Counted from the first letter of the stretch, positions 14,560 through 26,765 are shown. The stretch: 64,000 nt of DNA from Flaccisagitta enflata (GCA_965153355.1 OZ231126.1:99324001-99388000); one strand, 5' to 3'. A program made the numbers and translations. Notes: generated from the letters alone by a model not told the origin.

Positions 14560-14640
<81 letters not shown>
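14560..14640. repeat. (GA)n microsatellite
   Basis: About 80 bp of uninterrupted GA. Confidence 0.95.
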
Positions 14641-14646
<6 letters not shown>

Positions 14647-14709
14647 TTCATACCAGCGACTTTCTTAAACCCTGACCCACCGCGCCTTTCTCTACTCTTC
14701 TTTCTCTCT

Positions 14710-14770
14710 TTTTAGGTGCGCCATAGCACCTCTATAAGAGGCTCTGTCCCTCCGTCCCACAGAGAGAAGA
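14710..14770 (-). mobile_element. Family A 3' end fragment A4
   Basis: The hairpin AGGTGC-GCCATA-GCACCT (14714-14731) is followed by CTCTATAAGAGGCTCTGTCC. It matches the minus-strand end of family A with the AGGTGC-type stem. The rest of the element is not recognisable. Confidence 0.55.
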
Positions 14771-15849
14771 ATAGGATGGTAACAGCGAACGGGGCAGTTG
14801 TTGGCAAAATTGTCTGTTAAACCCACAAATTGCTGTCAGGTGTCGAATATTCTTGTGTAGCAAACCCCAACAAGAGAGCATCTTTGAGCCTCAGAAAAAA
14901 ATCCTCTCCAACTTAGTCTCTCTTCTCCTTTTCCCTCGGATATCATGGGAAGATCCTCCTATCATTGGCCCTGGTTAAGTATCCAATTCAATGGCTTAAT
15001 TGAGCATCTGTTCCCATCCTCTCATTGGCTGATTGCAAAGGCCAAATTAGTCATGAATCTTAGTCTTTGCCCCCGATTTTTGCCTTGGGTCACCAATGAA
15101 AAAGAATTGTCATGATGCAATGAGTTTTCCATGTGCATTTTCTCCTGAATTAGCAAAAACTGCATCTTGAAATTGCACATCAAAGTTTGTAATTGACATA
15201 CTTATAGGCCGATCAAAGTCTTTCCATGGCAAAGGGCGGCGATGAAAATTTTTTTCTCCTCCATTGAAGTCAATGGAAGAATTCAACTTTGAATAACTAT
15301 AACATCGATATACATTGAAATAATACCATGCAATTTGGTAATAGCATCCCTTTTGACCATGTCTCTGATGGGAACTAAGAAAATGATGATATTTTTTTCT
15401 CCCTTTTTTTCGAGGTTTGACTTAGATTGGCTTCACTGTGCGTCTGTCTGTCGGTCACACTTGAAATGAAAAATAGCTGAAAACGTTTGAAATCAATTGA
15501 AAGCTCCTTTCGTTCATACAGTATGATTGTTTTCGTTTGCAACATTAAAGGACGACCTAATTTAAAAAGTAATTAAGATAATTGAATTCTGAATTTCGAT
15601 AGATGGACTGTTTATCTTTAAATTGTTCTCATTTCTAAATGGTTTGAGCTACAGATGCCAGATTGGTCTCAATTGAAAGATAACTTGAAGTAGTTTTTAA
15701 GTCTTTTTTGATTTAAGCACTGATTTGATGTCTTGAATACATTTTATAAACTATCAGGTATAAACTAGCAGGTACACTTGTTAGAATTTAAAAAGAGATC
15801 CCATTTCTTTTACATTCTCTATGATACATATCTCAAAATAGGTTTCTTT
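14771..15849. other. Non-coding; decayed repeat fragments
   Basis: Near 15440-15470 a GTCTGTCTGTCGGTCACAC phrase looks like a decayed family A end. Near 15635-15690 the phrase GGTTTGAGCTACAGATGCCA followed by TTGGTCTCAATTGAAAGATA also occurs in variant form near 17480, 46995 and 49885. Confidence 0.4.
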
Positions 15850-16250
15850 TTTTTAGTCGCGTGCACGCGACTCTACACCTTGGTCTGTCGGTCGGTCCGG
15901 CGGTCTGTCGGTCGGTCCGTAACAATTATTTCTAAATTTTTGATCTTTTTAACGTTTTTTAACATGTTTAAATAGTTTTTAACATTTTTAACATTTCTTA
16001 ACATTTTTTAACATTTCCTATAATTTAAACCTTTTTTAACATTTCTAGATTTTTTAAACACTTCTTAACATTTTTTAACACTTTTTAGTTTTTTTTCTCG
16101 ATTTTTTTTATATTTTATAACATTTTTTAACATTCTTTAACATTTCTAAACTTTTTTTAACATTTTCTAACATTCTTAACATTTCAACATGTTTCTGCTC
16201 TTTTGTTTGTCATTTCCCAAAGCATGCGACTGTTGCCCTCTTGGGCTTGT
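15850..16250 (-). mobile_element. Family A copy A5
   Basis: The hairpin AGTCGCGTGCACGCGACT (15855-15872) and a CGGTCGGTC tract are followed by about 20 units of TTTTTAACAT-type 10-mers. A diverged 5' end (GGGCTTGTTATT) lies near 16240. The internal array differs from A1 and A6, so array sequence turns over within the family. Confidence 0.55.
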
Positions 16251-16734
16251 TATTTTCTATAACTACATCAAATTCTCTTTCACTCGAGACCAACCTGGTA
16301 TCTGTGGGTCAGATCGTTTAGAAAAGGGAGCAATCTGAAAAAAAACAGTCAATCTCAAAACATGAAAAAAAGTCTTTTTTTGTCAAATATGCCATACAAC
16401 TAATCGGGAAAAAAGTTGAAGTCAGTCTTCGACTTTTTGACATATTCAAGAGAAACAGGGTTTCATTTTTGTATGGGAAAGTTGAGAATCTCCACCGACC
16501 GAATGTGGCCTCCAATGAAATCCAATCCAATGAATCTGATGATTCTCTTTCATTTGGCGCATTATGATTTTTTATAGATTTATTTATGAAAATTACGAAT
16601 TGAATTTTTTTTTATTTTTTTATGATTTTGAGTAGGATAAAAAACAAGGCCAACACCTTTAAGTCGCGTGCGAGACAAAGAAAACTGAATATACCTGACT
16701 CCTTATTGTATCACTTTATCAACTTAATCCAGAC

Positions 16735-17140
16735 TTAAAACAAACTTAAACTAGACTTAAACCAGACTTAAACCAGACTTAAACCAGACTTAAACCAGAC
16801 TTAAACCAGACTTAAACCAGACTCAAACCAGACTCAAACCAGACTCAAACCAGACTCAAACCGGACACAAACCAGACACATACCAGACTCAAACCAGACT
16901 TGAACCAGACTCAAACCAGACTTAAACCAGAGTGAAACCAGACTAAAACCAGACTAAAACCAGACTGAAACCAGACTGAAACCAGACTTAAACCAGACTT
17001 GAACCAGACTTAAACCAGACCTAAACCAGACTGAAACCAGACTGAAACCAGACTGAAACCAGACTGAAACCAGACTGAAAACAGATTTAAACCAGACTTA
17101 AACCAGACCTAAACCAGACCTAAACAGACTGAAACCAGAT
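16735..17140. repeat. 12-bp minisatellite ACCAGACTTAAA (first block)
   Basis: About 34 units with TTAAA, TCAAA, TGAAA and CTAAA variants in runs, typical of local unit spreading. A second block follows T1. Confidence 0.9.
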
Positions 17141-17224
17141 CTTAACCAAACTTACAATGTAAAATGGCAAGAAAAGCTAAGCGTTACGGACTTGGAATGA
17201 CTTACAGTGACTCAGAGTGACTTA

Positions 17225-17999
17225 CAGGGAGTACCCCGCCAAAAGAGACAAAAGAAAACGATGTAATTCTGCATTGGAAAAAGATATTTCAAATCTGAAA
17301 AAAGTGTTAGAAAGCACTGTAAAAACGATTTTATCCTGTTCTGATACATTGTAACCTCCTAATGGTTTTGGCCCTCCATAGAATGTGTTTTAAAAACATT
17401 CATTTTGAAAAAAATCATTTTATCAAATTTCTTTCATTAAAAGCAGCTGAACATTTCATCTTTAATTCCGTATCATTTCCAAACGAATTGAGCTACATAC
17501 ATGAGATTGGGCTCATATTAAAGATAATTCAAAAAATTTTATGAAATTGTTGGAACAGATACAGTGGGGACATTTCAAATCAAGAAAACTGGTTTTTTTT
17601 CACCACTTCCAATATGTTGCTCAAAGAAGATGGATCCTCTGAGTTGTCTTCATTAGTCCAAATGTTTAATCTTTAAAACAAAGAGAGCATATCTAAAATT
17701 TGAATTGAATTTGAATCAAGTTTGGTAAAAATCTACAATTTTTGCTCAATATCTCAATGGGAACCACTAATTTTATGTTCAAAACCATCAAAAATCCTCA
17801 ATTTTCCTTTAAAACATTAAAGAAAGCTGTAGTTTTTCAAAATGATGTGAGCACTCAGTAGTTCTTCCTCATAGACTCTGAACTGAACAGTAAAAAATCG
17901 TTTTTTAAGAGCTCTTTGGATCTTTTTACAAAATTGATCTACTATCTCAAGGCAAAGTTATGTTGTTTTCTTTTGTATCATTTGGCGCGGTATTCCCTG
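17225..17999. mobile_element. TA-flanked TIR element T1, 775 bp, nested in A6
   Basis: The terminal inverted repeat CAGGGAGTACCCCGCCAAA pairs with CAGGGAATACCGCGCCAAA read from the other end. The match extends through ACAAAAGAAAAC, and TA flanks both sides. There is no transposase frame. TA duplication fits the Tc1/mariner superfamily. Confidence 0.7.
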
Positions 18000-18069
18000 T
18001 ACAATGACTCAGAATGAGTACAAATGACTAAAAATGACTAAAAATGACTTAAAATTATTTAAAATGACC

Positions 18070-18425
18070 TAAAATGACTTAAACCAGACCAAAACCAGAC
18101 TCAAACCAGACTCAAACCAGACATACACCAGACTGAAACCAGACATAAACCAGACTTGGACCAGACATAAACCAGACTTAAAACAGAGTTAAACCTGACT
18201 TAAACCAGACTTAAACCAGACTTAAACCAGACTTAAACCATCCTTAAACCAGACTTAAACCAGACTTAAACCAGACTTAAACCAGACAAAAACCAGACCT
18301 AATCCAGACTTAAACTTGACTCAAACCAGACTTAAACCAGACTAAAACCAGACTTAAACCAGACCTAAATCAGACTTAAACCAGACTTAAACCAGACTTA
18401 AACCAGACTTAAACCAGACTTACAA
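18070..18425. repeat. 12-bp minisatellite ACCAGACTTAAA (second block)
   Basis: About 30 units, continuing the first block beyond the T1 insertion. Confidence 0.9.
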
Positions 18426-18429
18426 TGAC

Positions 18430-18715
18430 GTAAAATGGCAAAAAGATCTAAGTGTTATGGACTTGGAATGACTTATAGTGACTCAAAATGACTTACAGTG
18501 ACTCGGAATGACTCTGAATGACTCTGAATGACCTAAAATGACCTAAAATGATTTAAAATGATGTAAAATGACAAAAAATGACGAAAACTGCAATTGCAAA
18601 AAAATGACTTAAAGTGACTTAGAATGACTTAGAATGACTTAGTATGGCTTAGAATGACTTAGAATGACTAAAAATGACTTAAAATGACTTAAAATGACTT
18701 AAGATGACGGTGCAA
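18430..18715. repeat. 10-bp minisatellite AAAATGACTT
   Basis: Variable units of AAAATGACTT, AGAATGACTT and GGAATGACTC, equivalent to the 635-1240 array of A1 on the opposite strand. Confidence 0.85.
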
Positions 18716-18822
18716 AAAAGCAAAGTGTTACGGACCAACGGACAGACCGACCGACCGACCGACAGAGCGGGTCATAGAGTCGCGTGCACGTGACTAAAAA
18801 AGTGTATTTATGTTTGTTTGAG

Positions 18823-19205
18823 AATGCAAATACAAGAAATGTTTATGAGCATAACTGCTCATCTGTGAGGGTGTTTTGGAGGATTCTAGCTCATTTAGCT
18901 CATTAAGCTCAGTTTCTTTAAATGTGATAAATGAATAGATATTTGGATACATGTTTAAGAAAGCAGATACAAAAAGCATATCAGTGAGTATAACTGCTCA
19001 TCTGTGAGGGTGTTTTTAAGCATTTTAGCTCACTTAGCTCATTTAGCTCAGTGTTTTTTTGTTCTGATTTTTAATGACATAAATAAATGTTTTGATGGGA
19101 GCATGTAAATACAAGAAAGCATGTCAGTGAGCTTAGCTGATTGTCTGGTTGAGTGATTTTGAGCATTTTAGCTCATCTAGCTCATTTGGCTCAGTCATAT
19201 TTTTC
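18823..19205. repeat. Tandem repeat, 141 bp x 3
   Basis: Units start near 18823, 18964 and 19106. They share AACTGCTCATCTGTGAGGGT and runs of AGCTCATTTAGCTCA. Confidence 0.8.
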
Positions 19206-19360
19206 TCTGATTTTCAGTGCAATCAATACAGACAATTGCTCTTGATTTGATCTAATAGAAAAAAAGATTTGCAGTGACTTAAAGCAAAAGCTTGGTGAAA
19301 AGTGACCAATGCTTACGACTTTTTTCCTCACGGCGAGAGCCGCCATTACTGGTAGTAAGA

Positions 19361-19554
19361 TAATTGGATCAAATTTTTATTAAAAAGTCTTAGGAATTTC
19401 ATATTATAAAATGTATTTTCAATATCTTTCAGTACCTTTTTTCAGAAATAGATTGTCTCTACAACTTTTGGAATTATGTCGTCATGAAATGTTGCAAACA
19501 AAAACAATCATACTGTAATTGATATCACTCGTCATTTTATTCACTAGGATAATC
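19361..19554. other. No recognisable feature
   Basis: Short AT-rich spacer. Confidence 0.4.
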
Positions 19555-19728
19555 AGCTACTGTTAGGTCTGATAGAGCTTGGGATAGGTCTGATAGAGCT
19601 AGTGATAGGTCTGATAGGGCTGAGGAAAGGTCTGATAGAGCTCGGGATAGGTCTGATAGAGCTAGGGATAGGTCTGAAAATTGTTAACGCCCGGCATACC
19701 GTCTTGGCCCGTGTATCCGGCCTTGTTT
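19555..19728 (-). mobile_element. Family A 5' end A7 with 21-bp minisatellite
   Basis: The minus-strand start AACAAGGCCGGATACACGGG is near 19728. Downstream come six units of GGTCTGATAGAGCTAGGGAT. No 3' hairpin was found, so the copy is truncated. Confidence 0.6.
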
Positions 19729-19804
19729 TTCTTTTTCTCTTTCTCTTTCTTTCTATTTTTATTTCTATCTCTTTTTCTTCTTCCAAATCTATTACTTTTC
19801 CGCT

Positions 19805-19807
<3 letters not shown>

Positions 19808-19892
<85 letters not shown>
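19808..19892. repeat. (TC)n microsatellite
   Basis: About 85 bp of uninterrupted TC. Confidence 0.95.
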
Positions 19893-19895
<3 letters not shown>

Positions 19896-20468
19896 CAGCC
19901 GGATTCAAAATTTTCTTAAGTTGAAATCTTAAATGTACTAAAGAAAATTATACTGCACCTCGTTTATACTCAATGCTAAAATTCTAATTCAAATTTGGTT
20001 TGAAAAAAAAGTTTATGTTACAGTTAAGTGTTTTGGCTATTTGAATTCATTCGTATTCGCACTCCATTACTGTCAATGGGCCAAATGAGGGAAAGGAAAA
20101 ATATATATTTTCCACGTTGAGATGAATGAAGAACATCCAACGCACTTCAGCTTGGAAATGGATTTATGTCATAAAAGAGTTTTTTTAAGATTTAGTTTCA
20201 GTGCTATGTTTGAATAAATATTGAAATATAGTTGAAAAGAAGCATGTCTCTGTTTTGAAAATTATAATATGTCTATTCACACATGAGGTGTAGTGAGTAA
20301 AATCAGGCTACTAACTACTGTTCTTCATAAGAAGTGAAAATAAGTTTAAACTAGTGGCGTTTGCCATATTGTGTTCCACGAAAACTTGATTTGGCATGAA
20401 AAAGAAAGGCAATAATTCATAAAACAAATCTAATAATAATAACCAGAAAAATCTGTGTTGTAGATAAT
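19893..20468. other. No recognisable feature
   Basis: AT-rich, no family match seen. Confidence 0.4.
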
Positions 20469-20634
20469 GGCCGCCTGTGGGCGGCCTAACTACCATCCAT
20501 GGGCGACCTCACTGCCGCCTATGGGCGGCCTCACTGCCGCCTGTGGGCGGTCCCACTGCCGCCTGTGGGCGGCCCAACTGCCGCCTGTGGACGGTCCCAC
20601 TGCCGCCTTTGGGCGGTCCCACTACCGCCTGTGA

Positions 20635-20635
<1 letters not shown>
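20469..20635. repeat. 22-bp minisatellite of small hairpins
   Basis: About eight units of CTGCCGCCTGTGGGCGGTCC. Each unit contains CCGCC-TGTG-GGCGG-type inverted arms. It is much more GC-rich than its surroundings. Confidence 0.85.
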
Positions 20636-20674
<39 letters not shown>

Positions 20675-20703
20675 ATGTGTGTGTGTGTGTGTATATGTGT
20701 GTG
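20636..20703. repeat. (GT)n microsatellite
   Basis: GT with one CA and one TA interruption, linking the 22-bp and 29-bp arrays. Confidence 0.9.
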
Positions 20704-20759
20704 AGGAGAAAGCGGGGTTGTTTGACATACATTGGAGAATACGGGGCTGTGTGACATAC

Positions 20760-20872
20760 TAAGGATAGTTGTGATGGGTCCGGATTAAACACCAGTGAGA
20801 GCTCCAAAGGCTCTCATCCTTAAGTAAAGTAGGGTTGAGTAGTAATATTGTCCAACTTTCATACATTGGAAC
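20760..20872 (+). repeat. Family C fragment inside the satellite
   Basis: GGATTAAACACCAGTGAGAG, GGCTCTCATCCTTAAGTAAA and TTGTCCAACTTTCATA are in the order seen in other family C copies. Confidence 0.7.
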
Positions 20873-22892
20873 AAACTGGGTAGTTTGACATACATCAAAG
20901 AATAAAGGGCTGTGTGACTTACATTGGAGAAAAACTGGGTGGTGTGACATATATCAGAGAATTCTGGACAGAGTGACATACATTGGAGAAAACTGGGTGG
21001 TGTGACATACATTTGAGAATTCTGGGCTGTGTGACACACTTTGGAGAATTCTGGGCTCTGTGACATACATCAGAGAAAACTGGGTGGTGTGACATACATT
21101 GGAGAATTTTGGGCTGTGTGACATATATCGGAGAAAACTGGGTGGTGTGACATATATCAGAGAATTTTGGGTAGCTTGACATATATTGGAAAATTCTGGG
21201 CTGTGTGACATACATCAGAGAAAACTAGGCTGTGTGACATGCATTAAAGAATTCTGGGCTGTGTGACATACATCAGAGAAAACTGGGTGGTGTGACATTT
21301 ATCGGAGAATTCTGGATTGTGTGACATACATTGGAGAAAACTGGGTGGTGTGACAAACATCGTCAAATCCTGGGCTGTGTGACATACATCGGAGAATTCT
21401 GGGCTGTGTGACATACATCGGAGAAAACTGGGTGGTGTGACATACATCGGAGAAAACTGGGTGGTGTGACATATATCAGAGAATTCTGGGCTGTGTGACA
21501 TACATCAGAGAATTCTGGGGTGCGTGACATACATTGGAGAAAACTGGGTGGTGTGACATACATCTGAGAATTCTTGGCTGTGTGACATTCATTGGAGAAA
21601 ACTGGGTGGTGTGGGAGCTCCAAAGGCTCTCATCCTTAAGTAAGGTAGGGTTGAGTAGTAATGTTGTCCAACTTTCATATATCAGAGAATTCTGGGCTGT
21701 GTGACATACATCGGAGAAAACTGGGTGGTGTGACATACATTGGAGAATTCTGGGCTGTGTGACATACATTGGAGAAAACTGGGTGGTATGACATATGTCA
21801 GAGAATTCTGGGCAGTGTGACATACATTGGAGAATTCTGGGCTGTGTGACATACATTGGAGAATTCTGGGCTGTATGACATACATCGGAGAAAACTGGGT
21901 GGTGCGACATACATTGGAGAATTCTGGGCTGTGTGACATACATCGGAGAATTCTGGGCTGCGTGACATACATCGGAGAAAACTGGGTGGTGTGACATACA
22001 TCTGAGAATTCTGGGCTGTGTGACATACATCGGAGAAAACTGGGTGGTGTGACATACATTGGAGAATTCTGGGCTGTGTGATATACATTGGAGAAAACTG
22101 AGTGGTATGACATATGTCGGAGAATTCTGGGCTGTGTGACATACATTGGAGAATTCTGGGCTGTGTGACATACATTGGAGAATTCTGGGCTGTATGACAT
22201 ACATCGGAGAAAACTGGGTGGTGCGACATACATCGGAGAATTCTGGGCTGTGTGACATACATCGGAGAATTCTGGGCTGCGTGACATACATTGGAGAAAA
22301 CTGGGTGGTGTGACATACATCTGAGAATTCTGGGCTGTGTGACATACATCGGAGAAAACTGGGTGGTGTGACATACATCAGAGAATTCTGGGCTGTGTGA
22401 CACACTTTGGAGAATTCTGGGCTCTGTGACATACATCAGAGAAAACTGGGTGGTGTGACATACATTGGAGAATTTTGGGCTGTGTGACATATATCGGAGA
22501 AAACTGGGTGGTGTGACATATATCAGAGAATTTTGGGTAGCTTGACATATATTGGAAAATTCTGGGCTGTGTGACATACATCAGAGAAAACTAGGCTGTG
22601 TGACATGCATTAAAGAATTCTGGGCTGTGTGACATACATCAGAAAACTGGGTGGTGTGACATTCATTGGAGAATTCTGGATTGTGTGACATACATTGGAG
22701 AAAACTGGGTGTGGTGACATACATCATAGAATCCTGGGCTGTGTGACATACATGTCGGAGGAATTCTGGGCTGTGTGACATATATCAGCCGGAGAAAACT
22801 GGGTGGTGTGACATACATCGGAGAAACTGGGTGGTGTGACATATCAGAGAATTCTGGGTGGTGTTACATACATCAGAGAATTCTAGGCTGCA

Positions 22893-23093
22893 TGACAAAA
22901 GGGTATGGACATAAGGGTATAGACATGAGGGTTTTGTTATCCTCGGGTGATTTGTTGAATTTTGGTTAACTAGGTAACAATCATTTGCCCTTGACTACTT
23001 TTGGTAAGCAGTTTGCATAAGGGGTAGATGAGAAAGGCTCATCCTTAAGTAAGGTGAGGTTGAGTAGTAATGTTGTCCAACTTTCATATATCA
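22893..23093 (+). repeat. Family D/C fragment inside the satellite
   Basis: AGACATGAGGGTTTTGTTAT and GGTAACAATCATTTGCCC match family D. They run directly into the family C phrase GGCTCATCCTTAAGTAAGG. Confidence 0.65.
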
Positions 23094-23966
23094 GAGAATT
23101 CTGGGCCGTGTGACATACATCGGAGAAAACTGGGTAATTTGACATACATTGGAGAATTCTGGGCTGTGTGACATACATTGGAGAAAACTGGGTGGTGTGA
23201 CATACATCAGAGAATTCTGGGCAGTGTGACATACATTGGAGAATTCTGGGCTGTGTGACATACATTGGAAAATTCTGGGCTGTGTGACATACATCGGAAA
23301 ACTTGGGTGGTCACGACATACTACATTGGAGAATTCTGGGCTGTGTGACATCGCCCGGAGAATTCTGGCTGCGTGACATACATCCCGGAGAAAACTGGGT
23401 GGTGTGACATACATCTGAGAATTCTGGGCTGTGTGACATACATCGGAGAAAACTGGGTGTGACATACATTGGAGAAATTCTGGGCTGTGTGATATACATT
23501 GGAGAAAACTGGGTGGTATGACATATATCGGAGAATTCTGGGCTGTGTGACATACATTGGAGAATTCTGGGCTGTGTGACATACATTGGGAATTCTGGGC
23601 TGTATGACATACATCGGAGAAAACTGGGATGGTGAGGCATACATCGGAGAATTCTGGGCTGTGTGACATACATCGGAGAATTCTGGGCTGTGTGACATAC
23701 ATTGGGGAAAACTGGGTGGTGTGACATACATCAGAGAATTCTGGGCTGTGTGACATACATTGGAGAAAACTGGGTGGTGTGACATACATCAGAGAATTCT
23801 GGGCTGTATGACATACATCGGAGAAAACAAGGTGGTGTGACATACATCAGAGAATTCTGGGCTGTGTTACATACATTGGAAAACTGGAGCAATTGTGACA
23901 TATGTGGAAAAATTCTAGGCTGTGTGACATGGCTGGAGAATTCTGGGCTGTGTGACCTACATTGGA

Positions 23967-23976
23967 NNNNNNNNNN
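23967..23976. other. Assembly gap (10 N)
   Basis: Ten N bases at the edge of the 29-bp array, probably a collapsed or unresolved satellite. Confidence 1.
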
Positions 23977-24376
23977 AAGCAGATTAAATCATTATTTGAA
24001 AAATCAAAATACAAATTTTGAGAATTTTTATCTTAAGATTTTCAAAAAATAACAATAATAGATTTTGTTAAAAGATGATATGAAAAAAACTGAAAAGTGA
24101 TGAAAGAAAGTACCATTCAGGCCCAAGAAAAGTTTGTTTTTGAAGTTCACACATAAACCACTTGAATTACAATGAGCAGTGAAAATTGCAACCACTCTAG
24201 TCCGAATCTGCCTTGAGTGGTTTGGAGCATTTTCAGATGAGGATTCGGCCTTGAGTGTCCTCCTCATCTGAAGAGCAGCCCGTTTAACCTTTCAAAGTCA
24301 ATTACTCTTTGGCGTTTTCACCTGGCACAGCGCATCAAGTGATTTCATTTGACCTCTGGGATCCCATCTCTCTGTC

Positions 24377-24422
<46 letters not shown>

Positions 24423-24580
24423 GCTTTCTCCTACGGGAGGTGCCGGCATGCGCAAAGGGAAAGCCTGTCTTTCCTAATTTAAGCCATTAAGAAATCAGTT
24501 GCGCGAGAAAAATGTGTTGGGGGTAGGAGGAAGGGAAGCAGGAAAATATACAGAATAACTTAAAAGGAGGGTTAAAAAAA
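23977..24580. other. Non-coding with dispersed repeat E
   Basis: 24170-24290 holds CCACTCTAGTCCGAATCTGC and GAGGATTCGGCCTTGAGTG. Related phrases occur at 30170-30270 and 31790-31880. A (CTGT)n tract lies near 24380-24410. Confidence 0.5.
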
Positions 24581-24595
24581 GATGATAGCGATGAT

Positions 24596-24597
<2 letters not shown>

Positions 24598-24690
<93 letters not shown>
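24598..24690. repeat. (GA)n microsatellite
   Basis: About 93 bp of GA. Confidence 0.95.
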
Positions 24691-24694
<4 letters not shown>

Positions 24695-24798
24695 TGATAC
24701 AACTAGGATCATCACAAGAACGCAGTTCTTGGTAGATTGTTCAGTTCTCCTAAGAAACGCATGTTCTCATGGGAGATTTTGTTCTTTGGTCTTGCTCT

Positions 24799-25410
<612 letters not shown>

Positions 25411-25440
25411 AACTACATGCTCTTTTGCTGTTTCCAGGTA

Positions 25441-26130
25441 GTGGGGCAAGAGCAGGGCAGCGGCTCCAAAGTACCGGTGTCCTGTAAAACACAAGGTTAA
25501 ACCGTTACGTCCGTCCTATTGGGTCTGGTCCAGTCATTAGGCTAAAGTTCGGGCCCAGATGCAAAGATTAAGGCTGTCCTCAGGGCCTTGAGGCTAGAAT
25601 TTGGGTCTTGAATCTGAGAGGGCAGATTTCAGGCCTGAGAGGGCAGATTCAATGCCTGAGAGGATAGGTTTCAGGGCTGAAAGGGCAAATTTCAGGCCTG
25701 AGAGAGCAGATTCAAAGCCTGAGAGGGCAGATTTCAGGCCTCAGAAGGCAGATTTTAGGCCTGAGAGGGCAGATTTCAGGCCTGAGAGGGCCTGGGGGGG
25801 ACGAACGAACAAACGAATGGACAAACTAGTCATCCTAGGATCGCACATGGTCAGCGGTACCCAATGCCCTGCTGGGAGTGATCCAGTAAAGAGGTGGAGT
25901 GAGAGCAGGGCAGCGGCCCCAAAGGGCCGATGTCCTGTAAAACACAGGGGGGATTTCCAGACGTCCATCCGTCCTGAGGGGCTAATTTAGGCCACTGAAG
26001 GCATATTTGAGGGATGGAGGGCAAAATTAAGGCTTGGAGAGCAGATTTGAGGTTTGGAGGGCTGGTTTTATGCTTGGAGGGCTGATTGAAGGTCTGGAGG
26101 GCAGATTTGGGGTCTGGAGGGCAGATTTGT
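25441..26130. mobile_element. Family G foldback element(s), compound copy G1
   Basis: GGGCAGCGGCTCCAAAG (near 25457) and GGGCAGCGGCCCCAAAGGG (near 25907) head two segments with CCTGTAAAACACA. Between and after them are 20-22 bp units such as GGCCTGAGAGGGCAGATTTC and GGCTTGGAGGGCTGATT. GGTCAGCGGTACCCAATGCC near 25850 is the family G tail. Confidence 0.6.
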
Positions 26131-26273
26131 GGCATAAATTTTATCTATTATAGGCGGAATTCTATTACAGCCTATGTTGAAATTAGATAAAACAGGTTGA
26201 GGGGACCAAGAATAAGTATTTGTTTTAGGTGGAATTCCGTTAAGAGCGGGCCCATTGTAGCGGGGTTCAACTG
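26131..26273. mobile_element. Right half of a Tigger/pogo-like MITE (T3)
   Basis: It ends GCGGGGTTCAACTG followed by TA, and shares GGTGGAATTCCGTTAAGAG and AAACAGGTTGAGGGG with T2. The left end is missing, replaced by family G sequence. Confidence 0.65.
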
Positions 26274-26399
26274 TATGAAAATTCTTGAAGATGGGATAAG
26301 ATTTTTGATTAGATTACAGATTTAAAAGAACAAATCTTTTAAATCACAGCAACAAAAGCTTATTCTTTGTCATTTGTCATTTGTGAAGAGATTTTTAGT

Positions 26400-26486
26400 T
26401 TAATGATCGGCACAGTTCTATAGCCTTCTTCTTTACTGCCCCTGCCCACCCCAATGCCGTGTATCTAGCCTTTTTTCCTCGTCTAA
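26400..26486 (-). mobile_element. Family A 5' end fragment A8
   Basis: The minus-strand start GGCTAGATACACGGCATTGG is followed by GGGTGGGCAGGGGCAG. No hairpin is seen; truncated or decayed. Confidence 0.5.
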
Positions 26487-26586
26487 ATGTTCCCATATCT
26501 TTTTGATTTCAGTGGTCGATTGGTCTGAGTCCCCCGACGATCACAAGAAAGGTAAGTTTCACACTGTGCAGGGTGACATAGAAGTA

Positions 26587-26763
26587 CAGTTGAATCTTGC
26601 TCTAACGGATTTCAGGGGACCAACAAATTTCATCTGTTATAGGCAAAATTCTGTTACAGCCAATATAGGAAATAAAATAAAACAGGTTGAGGGGCCCAAG
26701 AATCAGTATTTGTTTTAGGTGGAATTCCGTTAAGAGTGGATCCATTGGATCGGGGTTCAACTG
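26587..26763. mobile_element. Tigger/pogo-like MITE T2, 177 bp
   Basis: The TIRs CAGTTGAATCTTGCTC and CAGTTGAACCCCGATC (from the other end) are flanked by TA on both sides. CAGTTGAACC ends with TA duplication are typical of pogo/Tigger-type mariner relatives. No coding capacity. Confidence 0.8.
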
Positions 26764-26765
26764 TA

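Larger units (their letters stand above)
16643..18797 (+). mobile_element. Family A long element, copy A6
   Basis: It starts AACAAGGCCAACACCTTTAA and shares ACCTGACTCCTTATTGTATC with the start of A1. The order is ACCAGACTTAAA array, nested TA element T1, second ACCAGACTTAAA array, AAAATGACTT array, GTGTTACGGACC, ACCGACCGACC tract, and hairpin AGTCGCGTGCACGTGACT (18778-18795, one G/T pair). It ends in CTAAAAA. Confidence 0.8.
16405..19360 (-). mobile_element. Family B copy B4, split by family A
   Basis: The tail at 16405-16560 forms AAAAAGTTGAAG-TCAGT-CTTCGACTTTTT, a stem with one G/T position. The head is at about 19295-19360 (CTTACGACTTTTTTCCTCAC then GGCGAGAGCCGCC). Between them lies A6 and a 141-bp tandem repeat. 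That one element spans both parts is inferred from the order seen in B1. Confidence 0.5.
20704..23966. repeat. 29-bp satellite array, about 3.2 kb
   Basis: Two alternating unit types share TGTGACATACATCGGAGAA. One continues TTCTGGGC and the other AACTGGGTGG. Family C/D sequence interrupts the array near 20760, 21611 and 22893-23093. About 240 bp at 21030-21270 recurs at 22400-22640, a higher-order repeat of about 1.37 kb. Long minus-strand frames exist because the unit has no stop on that strand; I do not call them genes. The array ends at the N gap, so its true length is unknown. Confidence 0.95.

Noticed and set aside
20704-23966. 29-bp direct repeats as a CRISPR array or as a repeat-protein gene
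   Set aside because: There are no unique spacers between repeats and no cas genes. The long frames follow from a stop-free unit that is not a multiple of three, with no promoter, splice or domain support.
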